In this document: one piece after another, positions 50,785-59,479 of the stretch
How positions within the stretch are numbered: position 1 is the stretch's first letter
How the letters are laid out: each line of letters starts with the position of its first letter
Notes under the pieces: model-generated
What the model saw: only the letters and a program-made list of their open reading frames with translations
The model's database searches: none
What the model was told of the DNA's origin: nothing
Translations under genes and position numbers: made by a program
Assembly: GCA_945893145.1 (NCBI GenBank)
Contig: CAMDDZ010000004.1
Coordinates: 61,363-125,362 of the forward strand
Reading direction: 5' to 3'
DNA: 64,000 nucleotides
From: Rhodoplanes serenus
Lineage (GTDB): Bacteria; Pseudomonadota; Alphaproteobacteria; Rhizobiales; Xanthobacteraceae

Positions 50785-51675
50785 TCACTTCTTCCGCACC
50801 TGATCGACGAACTTCATCAGCCCGACCATGTGCTGATAGGTCTGAAAATCGGCGAGCTGCCACGGATTTCCCGACTGATTCAATCCGGTGCGCGCCTTGA
50901 ACGCCGCCATGTCTTTGTTGCCGATGGAAAGAAAGGCGCCGCGGATGGTGAGCTTCAGCTCAGCCGGAAGACCGCCCAGATAGACGACCGGCGGCAGCGG
51001 CAGCAGCTCCGACGTCAGGATCGTGCGAAACTGCGAGGCGTCGAGTTCGGGGAAACTCGCAAAAATATCGCTGGTGACGGCCGCAACGTCGATCTTGCCG
51101 TCGCGCAGCGCAAGGATGCTCTCGGTCGGACCCCCGGTATAGACAACGCGCGAGAAAAAGGTTTCTGGCGTGAACCCCTTTCCGTGCAGCATGAAGCGAG
51201 GCTCCAGGTCGCTCGATGTCGAGTCAACGTAGCCGAGCCCAAGGATCTTGCCCTTGAGATCCTCGATCCGCTGATAGGGCGCGGTCTTTCTGACGAAAAA
51301 CTCCGAATAATACCCGGTCGTCCCGTCCTTGTTTGCGTCAATGGCGAAAGGCTCGATCTTAGCGCCGTTCAGATAGGCGCGGGCAAAGGCCGCCGCCCCA
51401 CAATAATGGGCAATGTGCACTCGTTGTTTTTTCTGCTCCTCGCCGGTGCTCTCGCACTTCGCGGCGATCTCGAGCCGAACCGGAACGCCAATGGCGCCGC
51501 TGAGATATTTGAGGAAGGGCTGAAACCGCCTCGCCTGTCCCTCGTCGGCGTCGGCCTGCACCATGTACACAAGCGCCGGGTAATCCCGCTTCCACGATTG
51601 CGCCTGCGCACATGAGATTGCCGTTAGAAAGCCAACGACGATCAGCACCATTGATCTTGCCATCGCCATTCCCAT
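50785..51675 (-). CDS. PhnD-like phosphonate/phosphite ABC substrate-binding protein, orphan
   Basis: Periplasmic receptor of 296 residues with no ABC ATPase or permease next to it. Signal peptide at the N-terminus (MARSMVLIVVGFLTAISCAQA region), then PhnD-type features: ARRFQPFLKYLSGAIGVPVRLE, VHIAHYCGAAAFARAYL, YYSEFFVRKTAPYQRIEDLKGKILGLG and DIFASFPE. The start is uncertain: ATG 51675, 51669 or 51663, or GTG 51708. Ligand unknown. Upstream lies a TctC gene on the same strand, 57 bases away. Confidence 0.8.
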   Translation of the reverse strand: MGMAMARSMVLIVVGFLTAISCAQAQSWKRDYPALVYMVQADADEGQARRFQPFLKYLSGAIGVPVRLEIAAKCESTGEEQKKQRVHIAHYCGAAAFARAYLNGAKIEPFAIDANKDGTTGYYSEFFVRKTAPYQRIEDLKGKILGLGYVDSTSSDLEPRFMLHGKGFTPETFFSRVVYTGGPTESILALRDGKIDVAAVTSDIFASFPELDASQFRTILTSELLPLPPVVYLGGLPAELKLTIRGAFLSIGNKDMAAFKARTGLNQSGNPWQLADFQTYQHMVGLMKFVDQVRKK

Positions 51676-51732
51676 TGCCAAACGGACTTTCCACGAAGCT
51701 GATTTCACTGACTCGTCAACAGCACCACAGTA

Positions 51733-52734
51733 TTACTGCGGTTCAATGGTCAATTCCCTGGCAAGAGTTCGCCAATTGTCTTGCTCTTGCCGAATGAACT
51801 GGCCAGTGCTCTCGGGCGTACCGGCGCCCTCGGTTGCGAGTCCGAAGGCCAGGAGCCTCTGTCGGATTTCTGGACCTTTGAGGTACTCGCCGATCTCCCG
51901 GTTGAGCCGTTGCACGATTTCCAGCGGCGTGCCGGCTGGTGCGACCACGGCGAACCAGCCATTCATCACCACGCCCGGAACTGTTTCGCTGACCGAAGGA
52001 AGATCCGGCAGGCCTGGAAAGCGGTTTGCTGAGGTGACAGCGAGGCGGCGCACCTTGCCAGCTTCAACGACCGCGCGCGCAGCGGCGATCGAACTCATCA
52101 TGACTTGCGTTGTACCGCCCGCAATGTCCTGCGTCATCTGCGCCGCAGTGCGATAGGGAACCTCGGTAAGGCCAACGTCAGCGCGCCTGTTGAACAGTTT
52201 GGCGGCAAAGCCCGCCGCGCCCGCGGTGGTGTCGAAGCCCATCGAGAGTGTGTTTCGGTTAGCCCGGGCGTAGGCGATGAACTCCGGCACCGTTTTCACC
52301 GGAAGTTCGGCGTTCACCGACAGCATCTGCGGTCCCAAGCTGCAGACCATCGCAACCGGCGCGAAGTCGCGCGTCGGATCATAGGGCAGCTGTTTGAAGG
52401 AAACGAGATTGATGGCAAGGCCGGATGTGTTGGTGAAGAGCAGCGTATATCCATCGGCCGGCGCGCGTGCGACAGCCTGATGCGCGACGATTCCGGATGC
52501 ACCCGGCATATTCTCGACGATCATGGGTTGACCAAGCGTCTTCGAAACGCCATCGGCGAGCAACCGCGCCATGACATCTGTCGCGGCGCCCGGTCCTGTC
52601 GGCACGATGAGCTTGACCGGCCGTGACGGCCAGCTCTGCGCATTCGCATCGACAGCGAGCGCAAGCAGAGCGCCACAAAGCAGCGCATGGATAAAAAGTG
52701 TCACGGTACGCTTCCCGGGGAACGAGTGGGTCAT
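51733..52734 (-). CDS. Tripartite-tricarboxylate transporter receptor (TctC/Bug)
   Basis: Periplasmic solute receptor of 333 residues. Signal peptide with cleavage near NAQ; mature start WPSRPVKLIVPTGPGAATDVMARLL; VENMPGASGIVAHQAVARAPADGYTLL is the usual ligand-shell region; APAGTPLEIVQRLNREI near the C-terminus is the family tail. Ligands are typically dicarboxylates, aromatic acids or nicotinate. No TctA/TctB membrane genes lie in the window, as is common for Bug receptors. Diverged from its neighbour at 52751, so not a recent tandem copy. Confidence 0.92.
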   Translation of the reverse strand: MTHSFPGKRTVTLFIHALLCGALLALAVDANAQSWPSRPVKLIVPTGPGAATDVMARLLADGVSKTLGQPMIVENMPGASGIVAHQAVARAPADGYTLLFTNTSGLAINLVSFKQLPYDPTRDFAPVAMVCSLGPQMLSVNAELPVKTVPEFIAYARANRNTLSMGFDTTAGAAGFAAKLFNRRADVGLTEVPYRTAAQMTQDIAGGTTQVMMSSIAAARAVVEAGKVRRLAVTSANRFPGLPDLPSVSETVPGVVMNGWFAVVAPAGTPLEIVQRLNREIGEYLKGPEIRQRLLAFGLATEGAGTPESTGQFIRQEQDNWRTLARELTIEPQ

Positions 52735-52750
52735 TGGATCAGAGCCCGCT

Positions 52751-53752
52751 CTAATCCGCCGGCTGCACGCCGGCGTCCTTGATCACCTTCGCCCACTTGG
52801 CGATCTCGGCCTTGATGTAGGCGTTGATCGCGTCGGGCGTGCGGTCCTGGTCGGGGATCATGCCGAGCGTGTCGAAGCGCTGCTGAAAGTCCTTGCTGGC
52901 GACGATCGTCTTGGTCTCGGCATTGATCTTCATCACGACGTCGCGCGGCGTGGCGGCCGGCGCCACCAACGCGAACCAGGTCGCGGCCTCGAAGCCCGGA
53001 ATGGTCTCGGCGATGGTCGGTACGTTCGGCAGCGACGGCACGCGGTTGGCGCTGGTGACGGCGAGCGCGCGAAGCTTGCCGGCCTCGACATTGCCCTTCA
53101 CCACCGAGAGGTTGGAGAACATGAAGGGAATTTGTCCGCCGAGCAGGTCGTTGATGGCTGGCGCCTCGCCGCGGTAGGCGATGTGCTGCATCTTGATGCC
53201 GGCGTTGAAGGCGAGTAGCTCGCCCGCCATGTGCGGCGTCGTGCCGACGCCGCCGGAGCCGAAATTCATCTTGCCGTCTTGCGCCTTTGCATAAGCGATC
53301 AGGTCAGCGATCGACTTGATTGGCGAGTTGGCGTTCACCACCGCGACCAGCGGTGAAATGCCGATCATCGCCAGCCCGGTGAACTCCTTGGTGGCGTCGA
53401 TCTGGATCTTTCGGTAGAGCGCCGGCGCGACCGCGAGCGTGGTCTGGCTGCCGACCATGATGGTGTAGCCGTCGGCGGGCGCCTTCGCGACCTCCTGGGA
53501 GGCGATCAGCCCGCTGGCGCCGGCCTTGTTCTCCACCACGAAGCTCTGGCCCATCGCCTCGGTGAGCTTCTGCGCGATCACGCGCGCCGCGACATCGGTG
53601 CCGCCGCCGGCCGTGAAGCCGACCACCACCTTGACCGGATGATCGGGATATTTCGATTGCGCGAGCGCCACCGCGACCGCAACGCCTGAGACCAGCGCAA
53701 CACCCAGCGCGAGCCGGTTGACGACGTGCAGCGGGTTACGAGCGAGAGCCAT
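52751..53752 (-). CDS. Tripartite-tricarboxylate transporter receptor (TctC/Bug)
   Basis: Second intact Bug receptor, 333 residues. Signal peptide to about residue 32 (VAVALAQS); YPDHPVKVVVGFTAGGGTDVAARVI and VENKAGASGLIASQEVAKAPADGYT match the family; TPHMAGELLAFNAGIKMQHIAY is the ligand loop. The 3' end was the source of, or shares origin with, the scar at 50541-50636. It is followed by the next receptor after 16 bases. Ligand unknown; nearby ring-oxygenase genes suggest an aromatic acid. Confidence 0.92.
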   Translation of the reverse strand: MALARNPLHVVNRLALGVALVSGVAVAVALAQSKYPDHPVKVVVGFTAGGGTDVAARVIAQKLTEAMGQSFVVENKAGASGLIASQEVAKAPADGYTIMVGSQTTLAVAPALYRKIQIDATKEFTGLAMIGISPLVAVVNANSPIKSIADLIAYAKAQDGKMNFGSGGVGTTPHMAGELLAFNAGIKMQHIAYRGEAPAINDLLGGQIPFMFSNLSVVKGNVEAGKLRALAVTSANRVPSLPNVPTIAETIPGFEAATWFALVAPAATPRDVVMKINAETKTIVASKDFQQRFDTLGMIPDQDRTPDAINAYIKAEIAKWAKVIKDAGVQPAD

Positions 53753-53780
53753 GACGTTCCTCCGGCGTTGCGCCGTCTTA

Positions 53781-53853
53781 GAGCATGATCCCGAAAAAGC
53801 CTGCCCCGGACTTGATCCGGGGTGGATACCGGTTTTCGGAAAAGATCATGCTC
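53781..53853. repeat. 73-bp palindrome GAGCATGATC...GATCATGCTC
   Basis: Outer arms GAGCATGATCCCGAAAA and TTTTCGGAAAAGATCATGCTC, inner hairpin CCCCGGA/TCCGGGG around CTTGA. I recognise this as a dispersed intergenic element of Bradyrhizobium-type genomes. It fills the gap between the MFS gene and the receptor gene on the minus strand. Confidence 0.75.
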
Positions 53854-53891
53854 GAGGTTAGAGCGGCGGTCGCGAAAGGATAGCGCACAAA

Positions 53892-55316
53892 TCAAGCGTG
53901 TGAAGCCTGCAGCGGCTTTTCTTCCAGCAGGATGCAGGCGGTGAGCGAGATCGCAAAGCTCGCCGCGGCGGCCAAGAACGCCAGCGTGAAGCCGTGCACG
54001 GAATATTGTGTCGGCACACTGCTTCCTTCGGCCGCACCAACCAACACGAGGGCGCCGAACACCGCGACCATCATGGTGGCAAGAAGATTGCGCGAGAACT
54101 GCATCGTGGCGACCGCCGAGCCGAAGTTGTGGGTCGCGACGTTGTTTTGCAGCGCAGTCGCCGCCAGCGGCGGCATGCAGCCGAAGCCGACACCGATGAG
54201 GAACAGCAAAGCCTCGAACTCCCACAGCGACGGGTTTTCCGCTCGCCACGACAGCACGAGGATCGCGACAATTGCGAGCGTCAGGCCGCAGATCGGGATG
54301 CGCTTGTAGTGCACCAGCCGCGGCAGGATCGTGCCGGTGATGCCCGCGCTGATGTTGAGCATCATGGCCAGCATCAGCACGCTCAGTCCGGCAGCCGCGG
54401 GTGACATGGCGGCGACGTTTTGCAGGTAGACCGGTAGAAAGATATGCAAGCCGACCACCGGCGCCCAGCCGAACGCATTGGCGGCGACGGCGAGGCGGGC
54501 TTGCTGATCGGACAGGATCGAGAGCGGAATGAGCGGCTCGGGCGCGGTGCGCAGCCGCATCACGAAGCCTACGCCGACCACCAGCGCAAGCGCGAACAAC
54601 GCGAGGATCGGCGGCGAGGTCCAGGGATAGCGCACGCCGCCCAAGCTGAGCGCGAGCATGAAAGCGACGCTCGCGGTCATGATCAGGGAAGCGCCGAGGA
54701 AATCGAGCCGGTGCGGCCGGTCATGCCGTGGCAGCTTGCGCAGCAGCGTGAGTGTCAGCACCATCGAGATGATGCCGAGCGGAATGTTCATCCAGAAAAT
54801 GACCGACCAGTGCAGGTATTCGGCAATCGCGCCGCCGAGCACGGGCCCGCAGGCGCCGGCCGTCGTATAGACGGCCGAGAAGTAGCCGTAATATTTGCCG
54901 CGGTCGCGCGGCGCCGCGATATCGCCGAGCACCACCATGCCGGTCGAGGTCAGGCCGCCGCCGCCGAGGCCGTGCAGCACGCGGCCGAGGATCAGCACGA
55001 ACGGGTTGGGCGCCAGCGCGCAAACCAGCGAGCCCAGCATGTACAGGGCGATCGCGATCATCAGGCTGACGCGGCGGCCGTAAATATCGCTGACCTTGCC
55101 GTAGAGCGCGGTCACCGCGGTGTTGGCGATCAGATAGGCGGTGATGAGCCAGGGCAGATTGTGAACGTCGCCGAACTCGCGGCCGATGGTGGGCAGCGCG
55201 CTTGCGAGAATCGTATTGTCGAGCGAGCCCATGAACACGGGCAGCAGCACGCCGCACACGATCAGCATCGTCTCGCGATGCGTCAGGCTGCGTGCGCTCG
55301 GCGGGGCCGCATCCAT
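53892..55316 (-). CDS. MFS drug-exporter of the DHA2 (EmrB/QacA) family
   Basis: Proton-driven exporter with about 14 membrane helices, 474 residues. Motif D1-type LDNTILASALPTIGREFGD in helix 1, GKVSDIYGRRV (motif A) in loop 2-3, RVLHGLGGGGLTSTGMVVLGDI (motif B/C region). Substrates of such proteins range from antiseptics to metabolites; none is indicated here. ATG at 55316 is 6 bases after the hydroxylase stop, so the two may be co-transcribed. A TTG two codons earlier is possible. Confidence 0.9.
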   Translation of the reverse strand: MDAAPPSARSLTHRETMLIVCGVLLPVFMGSLDNTILASALPTIGREFGDVHNLPWLITAYLIANTAVTALYGKVSDIYGRRVSLMIAIALYMLGSLVCALAPNPFVLILGRVLHGLGGGGLTSTGMVVLGDIAAPRDRGKYYGYFSAVYTTAGACGPVLGGAIAEYLHWSVIFWMNIPLGIISMVLTLTLLRKLPRHDRPHRLDFLGASLIMTASVAFMLALSLGGVRYPWTSPPILALFALALVVGVGFVMRLRTAPEPLIPLSILSDQQARLAVAANAFGWAPVVGLHIFLPVYLQNVAAMSPAAAGLSVLMLAMMLNISAGITGTILPRLVHYKRIPICGLTLAIVAILVLSWRAENPSLWEFEALLFLIGVGFGCMPPLAATALQNNVATHNFGSAVATMQFSRNLLATMMVAVFGALVLVGAAEGSSVPTQYSVHGFTLAFLAAAASFAISLTACILLEEKPLQASHA

Positions 55317-55322
55317 TGGCAA

Positions 55323-57707
55323 CTACGGCCGCGCGCCGGTCGCGGCCTTCGCTTGCTGGATCGCCTGCCAGATGGCGAACGGTGTCGCGGGCATCTGGAT
55401 GTCGCGGACGCCGTAGTCGCGCAGCGCATCGACGATGGCGCTGACGATCACAGCGAGCGCCGGCGTGGTGCCGCCTTCGCCGCCGGCCTTGATGCCGAGG
55501 GGATTGGTCGGCGACAGCACCTCGACGATCTCGGCGCGGAACGACGGCAGCGTGTGTGCGTGCGGCATGCCGTAATCCATGAACGATCCGACGAGCGGCT
55601 GGCCCGACGAGGGATCAACATAGCATTGCTCCCACAGCGCCTGCCCCACGCCTTGCGCGATGCCGCCATGCGTCTGGCCGTGGACGATCATTGGATTGAT
55701 GCAGCGGCCGACGTCGTCGACCGCGGCGTATCGGGAGAGCTCCAGATGCCCGGTGTCCGGATCGATCTCGACCTCGCAGATGGCGCAGCCGTTTGGAAAC
55801 ACCGGATCGTGCATCTCGTTATCGGCGGCGATCGCAAGACCGTCCTTCAGCTCCGGCGGCAGCGTGATGCGCGCGGCCTCTTTCGCCAGTTCCAGGAAAT
55901 CGAAGCTGCGGTTGCTGGTCGGCGACGAGAAGCGGCCGTCCTTGAACTCGACCTTATCGGCCGGCGCGTTGAGAATGAGCGCGGCAATCCGTCGGCCCTT
56001 GGCGATCAGGTCGGGCACCCCCTTGGAGATCACCGTGGCGGCGTGGCGCATCGAGCGCCCCGAATGCGAACCACCGCCGACGCTGACGATGTCGGTGTCG
56101 CCGATGATGACGTTGATGGCGGCGTGCGGCACCGCGATCAGATCGGCCACCACCTGGGCGAAGCTCGTCTCGTGGCCCTGGCCGCTCGGCTGCGTGCCGA
56201 TCACCACGTCGACGACCCCGGTGGGCTTCACCGTGATCTCGGTGCGCTCTTTGGGCGAGCCGATCGAAGACTCGACGTAGTTGGAAAGCCCGAGGCCAAG
56301 CAGTTTGCCGCGCTTCTTCGCATCGCGCTTGCGTTGCTTGAAGCCGTCCCAATCGGCGATCTTCATGGCGAGGTCCATGTTGGCCTCGTAGGTGCCGCTG
56401 TCGTAATTCATGCCGACCGCGTTGCGGTATGGCATGGCCTTCGGCCGCACCAAATTCTTGCGGCGGATGCGGATGCGATCCATCCCGAGCTGATCGGCCG
56501 CCATGTCCATCAGCCGCTCAATCGCGAAGGTCACTTCGGGACGGCCGGACGAACGATAAGCATTGGTCGGCATGGTGTTGGTGAACACCGCACGGGCGCG
56601 CAGCGTCGCCGCCGGAATGTCGTAGCTGCCGGTGATCAGGCCGGAGCCCTTCGACAGTGGCGACAGCGAGACGCAGCGCGCACCGGCGTTGCTGATGTTG
56701 TCGGCGCGCATCGCCAGGATACGGCCACTCTGGTCGAAGGCCAGCTCGACTTTGGTCACGAGGTCGCGGCCCTGATAGTCGGTGAGAAACGCTTCGGACC
56801 TGGTCGCCGTGTATTTGACCGGGCGCTTGAGTTTGCCCGCCGCCCACAGCACCAGGCCGAACTCGACGAACGGCCGGTTGCGCGTGCCGAAATTGCCGCC
56901 GACGTCGTAGGAGAGGACGCGGAGCTTGTCGCCCGGGATGCCGAGCACGCTGGCAAGCTCGACCTTCTGCCGCACCGCGCCGCCGGAGCCTGCATAGAGC
57001 GTGTATTTGCCGCTCGCCGCATCGAATTCGGCGAGGCAGGAGCGCAGCTCCATCGGCACGCCGGTGACGCGGACGATGTTGAATTCGGTCTTCACCACAT
57101 GAGCGGCTTCGGCGAAGGCGCGGTCGGTCTTGGCCTTGTCGCCGAACAGCGTGTCCGAGGGCGTGTTGCCGGCAATCTCGTCCCACACCACTGGCGCGCC
57201 GGATTTGAGCGAATCCTCGGAATGGATGACGAACGGCAGCTCCTGGTATTCGACCTCGACCGCTTCGGCGGCGTCCATCGCTTGCGCGCGTGTCTTGGCC
57301 ACCACCATCGCGACGGCTTCGCCGACGTGGCGCACCTTGTCGGCGGGCAGCAGCATGTGCGGGCCGGCGAACACCGGGCCGCCGCCAGGGGCGGTCAGCT
57401 TCATGTCGAATTGGGTTGCCGGCACCGGCGTGTGCGGGATTGGCTTTAACCCATCGGCCTTGCATTGCGCGCCGGTGAACACCCCCAACACGCCCGGCAT
57501 TTCCTCAGCCGCCGCGGCACCGATCCGGACGATGCGCGCATGCGGGTGCGGCGAGCGCACCATCGCGGCATGGGCTTCCCCGTCAGCGCTGAAGTCGTCG
57601 GTGAAGCGGCCCTTGCCGGTCAGCAGACGGGCGTCTTCCTTGCGGCGAAGCGGATGGCCGATCGAGCTGAACGCGGTGCCCGCGGGAAATTTCATCTGTT
57701 CGTTCAC
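55323..57707 (-). CDS. Molybdenum hydroxylase large subunit (CoxL/XdhB family), orphan
   Basis: Molybdopterin-cytosine-dinucleotide subunit of a xanthine-dehydrogenase-family enzyme, 794 residues. The N-terminal a/b hammerhead (RKEDARLLTGKGRFTDD) is followed by two Mo-cofactor domains. The active-site loop is AYRSSGR at 383-389, the form II type, not the Cys-containing loop of true CO dehydrogenase. The catalytic Glu is E744 in KAGGEGGTTP. The usual FAD (medium) and 2Fe-2S (small) subunit genes are absent on both sides, so electron transfer partners must be elsewhere or replaced. Substrate unknown. Confidence 0.9.
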   Translation of the reverse strand: MNEQMKFPAGTAFSSIGHPLRRKEDARLLTGKGRFTDDFSADGEAHAAMVRSPHPHARIVRIGAAAAEEMPGVLGVFTGAQCKADGLKPIPHTPVPATQFDMKLTAPGGGPVFAGPHMLLPADKVRHVGEAVAMVVAKTRAQAMDAAEAVEVEYQELPFVIHSEDSLKSGAPVVWDEIAGNTPSDTLFGDKAKTDRAFAEAAHVVKTEFNIVRVTGVPMELRSCLAEFDAASGKYTLYAGSGGAVRQKVELASVLGIPGDKLRVLSYDVGGNFGTRNRPFVEFGLVLWAAGKLKRPVKYTATRSEAFLTDYQGRDLVTKVELAFDQSGRILAMRADNISNAGARCVSLSPLSKGSGLITGSYDIPAATLRARAVFTNTMPTNAYRSSGRPEVTFAIERLMDMAADQLGMDRIRIRRKNLVRPKAMPYRNAVGMNYDSGTYEANMDLAMKIADWDGFKQRKRDAKKRGKLLGLGLSNYVESSIGSPKERTEITVKPTGVVDVVIGTQPSGQGHETSFAQVVADLIAVPHAAINVIIGDTDIVSVGGGSHSGRSMRHAATVISKGVPDLIAKGRRIAALILNAPADKVEFKDGRFSSPTSNRSFDFLELAKEAARITLPPELKDGLAIAADNEMHDPVFPNGCAICEVEIDPDTGHLELSRYAAVDDVGRCINPMIVHGQTHGGIAQGVGQALWEQCYVDPSSGQPLVGSFMDYGMPHAHTLPSFRAEIVEVLSPTNPLGIKAGGEGGTTPALAVIVSAIVDALRDYGVRDIQMPATPFAIWQAIQQAKAATGARP

Positions 57708-57708
57708 G

Positions 57709-58503
57709 TCACGCTGCCGCGTTGAGTTTGGGGGCCGGTTCGCGCAACGCCGCAGCCGTCATGCGGCGCACCGTTGCTTCCAGCGAGCGTGCCACGGCCT
57801 TGCGATCCTGGCTGCCGTCAATCCGCACCGGCTCGCCGAAGGTCACCGTCACGTCGAACGGGCCGCGCCGGACCACTTCCTTGAAGTGCGGCGTGAAGTC
57901 GAGATCGCCATACCACGCCACCAGCGGCCGGTGACGGCGGCCCAACGGAACGCCTTGCACGCGGGTGTAGCCGATCGACGCCGGTTGCAGCAGCACCTCA
58001 TGCTCCGGCTCGACCTGCGCCATCGCGCCGACCAGCGCGGAGCGGAACTCCAGCACGCGGTTGCCATCGCTCGAGGTGCCCTCGGCGAACAGCACGACCG
58101 GATCGCCCTCGCGGAGCCGGCGCGCGATCTCGGCGTTGACGCTGGCGGTCTCGTGCCGCCGTGCGCGATCGACGAACACCGTGCGCTGCAGCCGCGCCGT
58201 AATGCCGACGATCGGCCAGGACGCCACTTCGTGCTTGGCGACAAAAATGTTTGGGCCGATGGCCGCCATGACCGGAATGTCGATCCACGACACGTGATTG
58301 CAGAGGATCAGGGCCGGGCGCCCCTGCGCCGGGCGGCCGACGACGCGGATGCGCACGCGCAGCAGCGCGCAGAGCGTGCGGCAGTAGCGGATGGTCAGTG
58401 CCTGGCGGCCGGGCAGGCGGAATGTGCCGATCAGCCACAGCGCCGCGATATAGGCCGGCGTCATGGTGAAGAAGGCCACCAGCACGTAAGCGAGGCGCAG
58501 CAT
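57709..58503 (-). CDS. 1-acyl-sn-glycerol-3-phosphate acyltransferase (PlsC family)
   Basis: Membrane acyltransferase of 264 residues, forming phosphatidic acid or acylating ornithine-type lipids. An N-terminal membrane helix (AYVLVAFFTMTPAYIAALWLI) precedes motif I NHVSWID with His70 and Asp75; motif III is LFAEGTSSDG. The ATG overlaps the Fur-type gene stop (TGATG). The molybdenum hydroxylase start follows 1 base after its stop. Beside a Fur regulator and rimI-tsaB, a familiar order in this clade. Confidence 0.9.
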   Translation of the reverse strand: MLRLAYVLVAFFTMTPAYIAALWLIGTFRLPGRQALTIRYCRTLCALLRVRIRVVGRPAQGRPALILCNHVSWIDIPVMAAIGPNIFVAKHEVASWPIVGITARLQRTVFVDRARRHETASVNAEIARRLREGDPVVLFAEGTSSDGNRVLEFRSALVGAMAQVEPEHEVLLQPASIGYTRVQGVPLGRRHRPLVAWYGDLDFTPHFKEVVRRGPFDVTVTFGEPVRIDGSQDRKAVARSLEATVRRMTAAALREPAPKLNAAA

Positions 58504-58934
58504 CAGCGGCGCGCTTTGTCTTCGATCGGTACCGCGTAGAGCTCGAGCCGGTGATCCACGAGCTTGTAGCCAAGCTTGCGGGCGATTTCGGCTTGCAGCT
58601 TCTCGATCGCTTCGGACTGGAATTCGATCACCTCGCCGGTGCGCAGGTTGATCAGGTGGTCGTGATGCGATTCCGGGATCTGCTCGTAGCGCGCGCGGCC
58701 TTCGCGGAAGTCGTGGCGTTCGATGATGCCGGCATCCTCGAACAGCTTGACGGTCCGATAGACCGTGGAGATCGAGATGTGCTTGTCGATCTCGTGGGAG
58801 CGCCGGTAAAGCTCCTCGACGTCCGGATGATCGGCCGAATCCGCTAGCACGCGCGCAATGATGCGGCGCTGCTCGGTCATGCGCATGCCCTTCGAGACAC
58901 ACAGGGCTTCGATGTTGGTCTTGGCAGTGGTCAA
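58503..58934 (-). CDS. fur: Fur-family metal-responsive regulator (Fur/Mur)
   Basis: Metal-dependent repressor of 143 residues. The winged helix runs GMRMTEQRRIIARVLA to HISISTVYRTVKLFEDAG; the metal site is HDFREGRARYEQIPESHHDHLI; the dimerisation part ends HRLELYAVP. In rhizobia this protein often senses Mn (Mur) rather than Fe, while Irr in this window handles iron; the sequence alone does not decide. TTG at 58934 is chosen because GGAG lies 6 bases upstream and no in-frame ATG precedes GMRM. It overlaps the acyltransferase gene. Confidence 0.9.
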   Translation of the reverse strand: MTTAKTNIEALCVSKGMRMTEQRRIIARVLADSADHPDVEELYRRSHEIDKHISISTVYRTVKLFEDAGIIERHDFREGRARYEQIPESHHDHLINLRTGEVIEFQSEAIEKLQAEIARKLGYKLVDHRLELYAVPIEDKARR

Positions 58935-58993
58935 GATCGTCTCCAGTCGCCGCAATCATATTGCCGGGCCGGAAGCCAGTCCATCGTGGCTGG

Positions 58994-59479
58994 CTACACC
59001 AGGTCGCGCCGCAGCACCAGCGCGGCCGAAGCCTTGGTCCCGCCGCGCGGGTAATAGCCGGGCCGCCGCCCGACCTCGCGGAAGCCGGCGCGTCCATAAA
59101 GCCGCCGCGCTGCCGTATTGTCCTCATCGACCTCGAGGAAAACGGTTTGGGCACCGAGGCCCGCGAGCCGGCCGAGATGCAGGTTGAGCAGCGCGCGGGC
59201 GAGACCGCGCTTGCGCCGGGCCGATGCCACCGCGACCGACAGGATTTCGGCCTCGCCCGCCACCAGCCGCGACAGGATGAAACCGCCGAGCGAGTTACCG
59301 ATCGTGGCGCGGTGCGCGACGGTGTTGCGTTCGAGCAGCAGCCGCTCGAACTCGCCATCGCTCCAGCCGCGTTGGAACGAGGCGGCGTGCAGCTTGGCCA
59401 TCGCGGCGGCGTCGGAGGCGCGGGCATCCGTCAGCATCGGTTCGCCGCGCGCGAACAGGCGGGTGACAAGCTCCATCAT
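58994..59479 (-). CDS. rimI: Ribosomal-protein-S18-alanine N-acetyltransferase RimI
   Basis: GNAT acetyltransferase of 161 residues. The acetyl-CoA loop is RRKRGLARALL (the R-x-x-G-x-A pattern), followed by VFLEVDEDNTAARRLYGRAGFREVGRRPGYY, the standard RimI C-terminal block. The ATG overlaps the tsaB stop by 4 bases (ATGA), the usual tsaB-rimI coupling. An unconserved N-terminal 15 residues precede the fold. Target inferred from family: the N-terminal Ala of S18. Confidence 0.92.
   Translation of the reverse strand: MMELVTRLFARGEPMLTDARASDAAAMAKLHAASFQRGWSDGEFERLLLERNTVAHRATIGNSLGGFILSRLVAGEAEILSVAVASARRKRGLARALLNLHLGRLAGLGAQTVFLEVDEDNTAARRLYGRAGFREVGRRPGYYPRGGTKASAALVLRRDLV

Noticed and set aside
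54444..57449. 1001-codon + strand open frame
   Set aside because: Antisense of the MFS and molybdenum hydroxylase genes; rich in His/Arg/Asp/Gly with no domain, while both minus-strand genes are convincing.
55323..57707. Carbon monoxide dehydrogenase large subunit
   Set aside because: The active-site loop is AYRSSGR, lacking the Cys of form I CoxL, and no coxM/coxS genes are adjacent; only the wider molybdenum hydroxylase family is supported.
57709..59427. 572-residue frame that would fuse an extra N-terminal domain to the PlsC-like enzyme
   Set aside because: The N-terminal 300 residues are out-of-frame translations of rimI and the Fur-family gene; the family start is at 58503.
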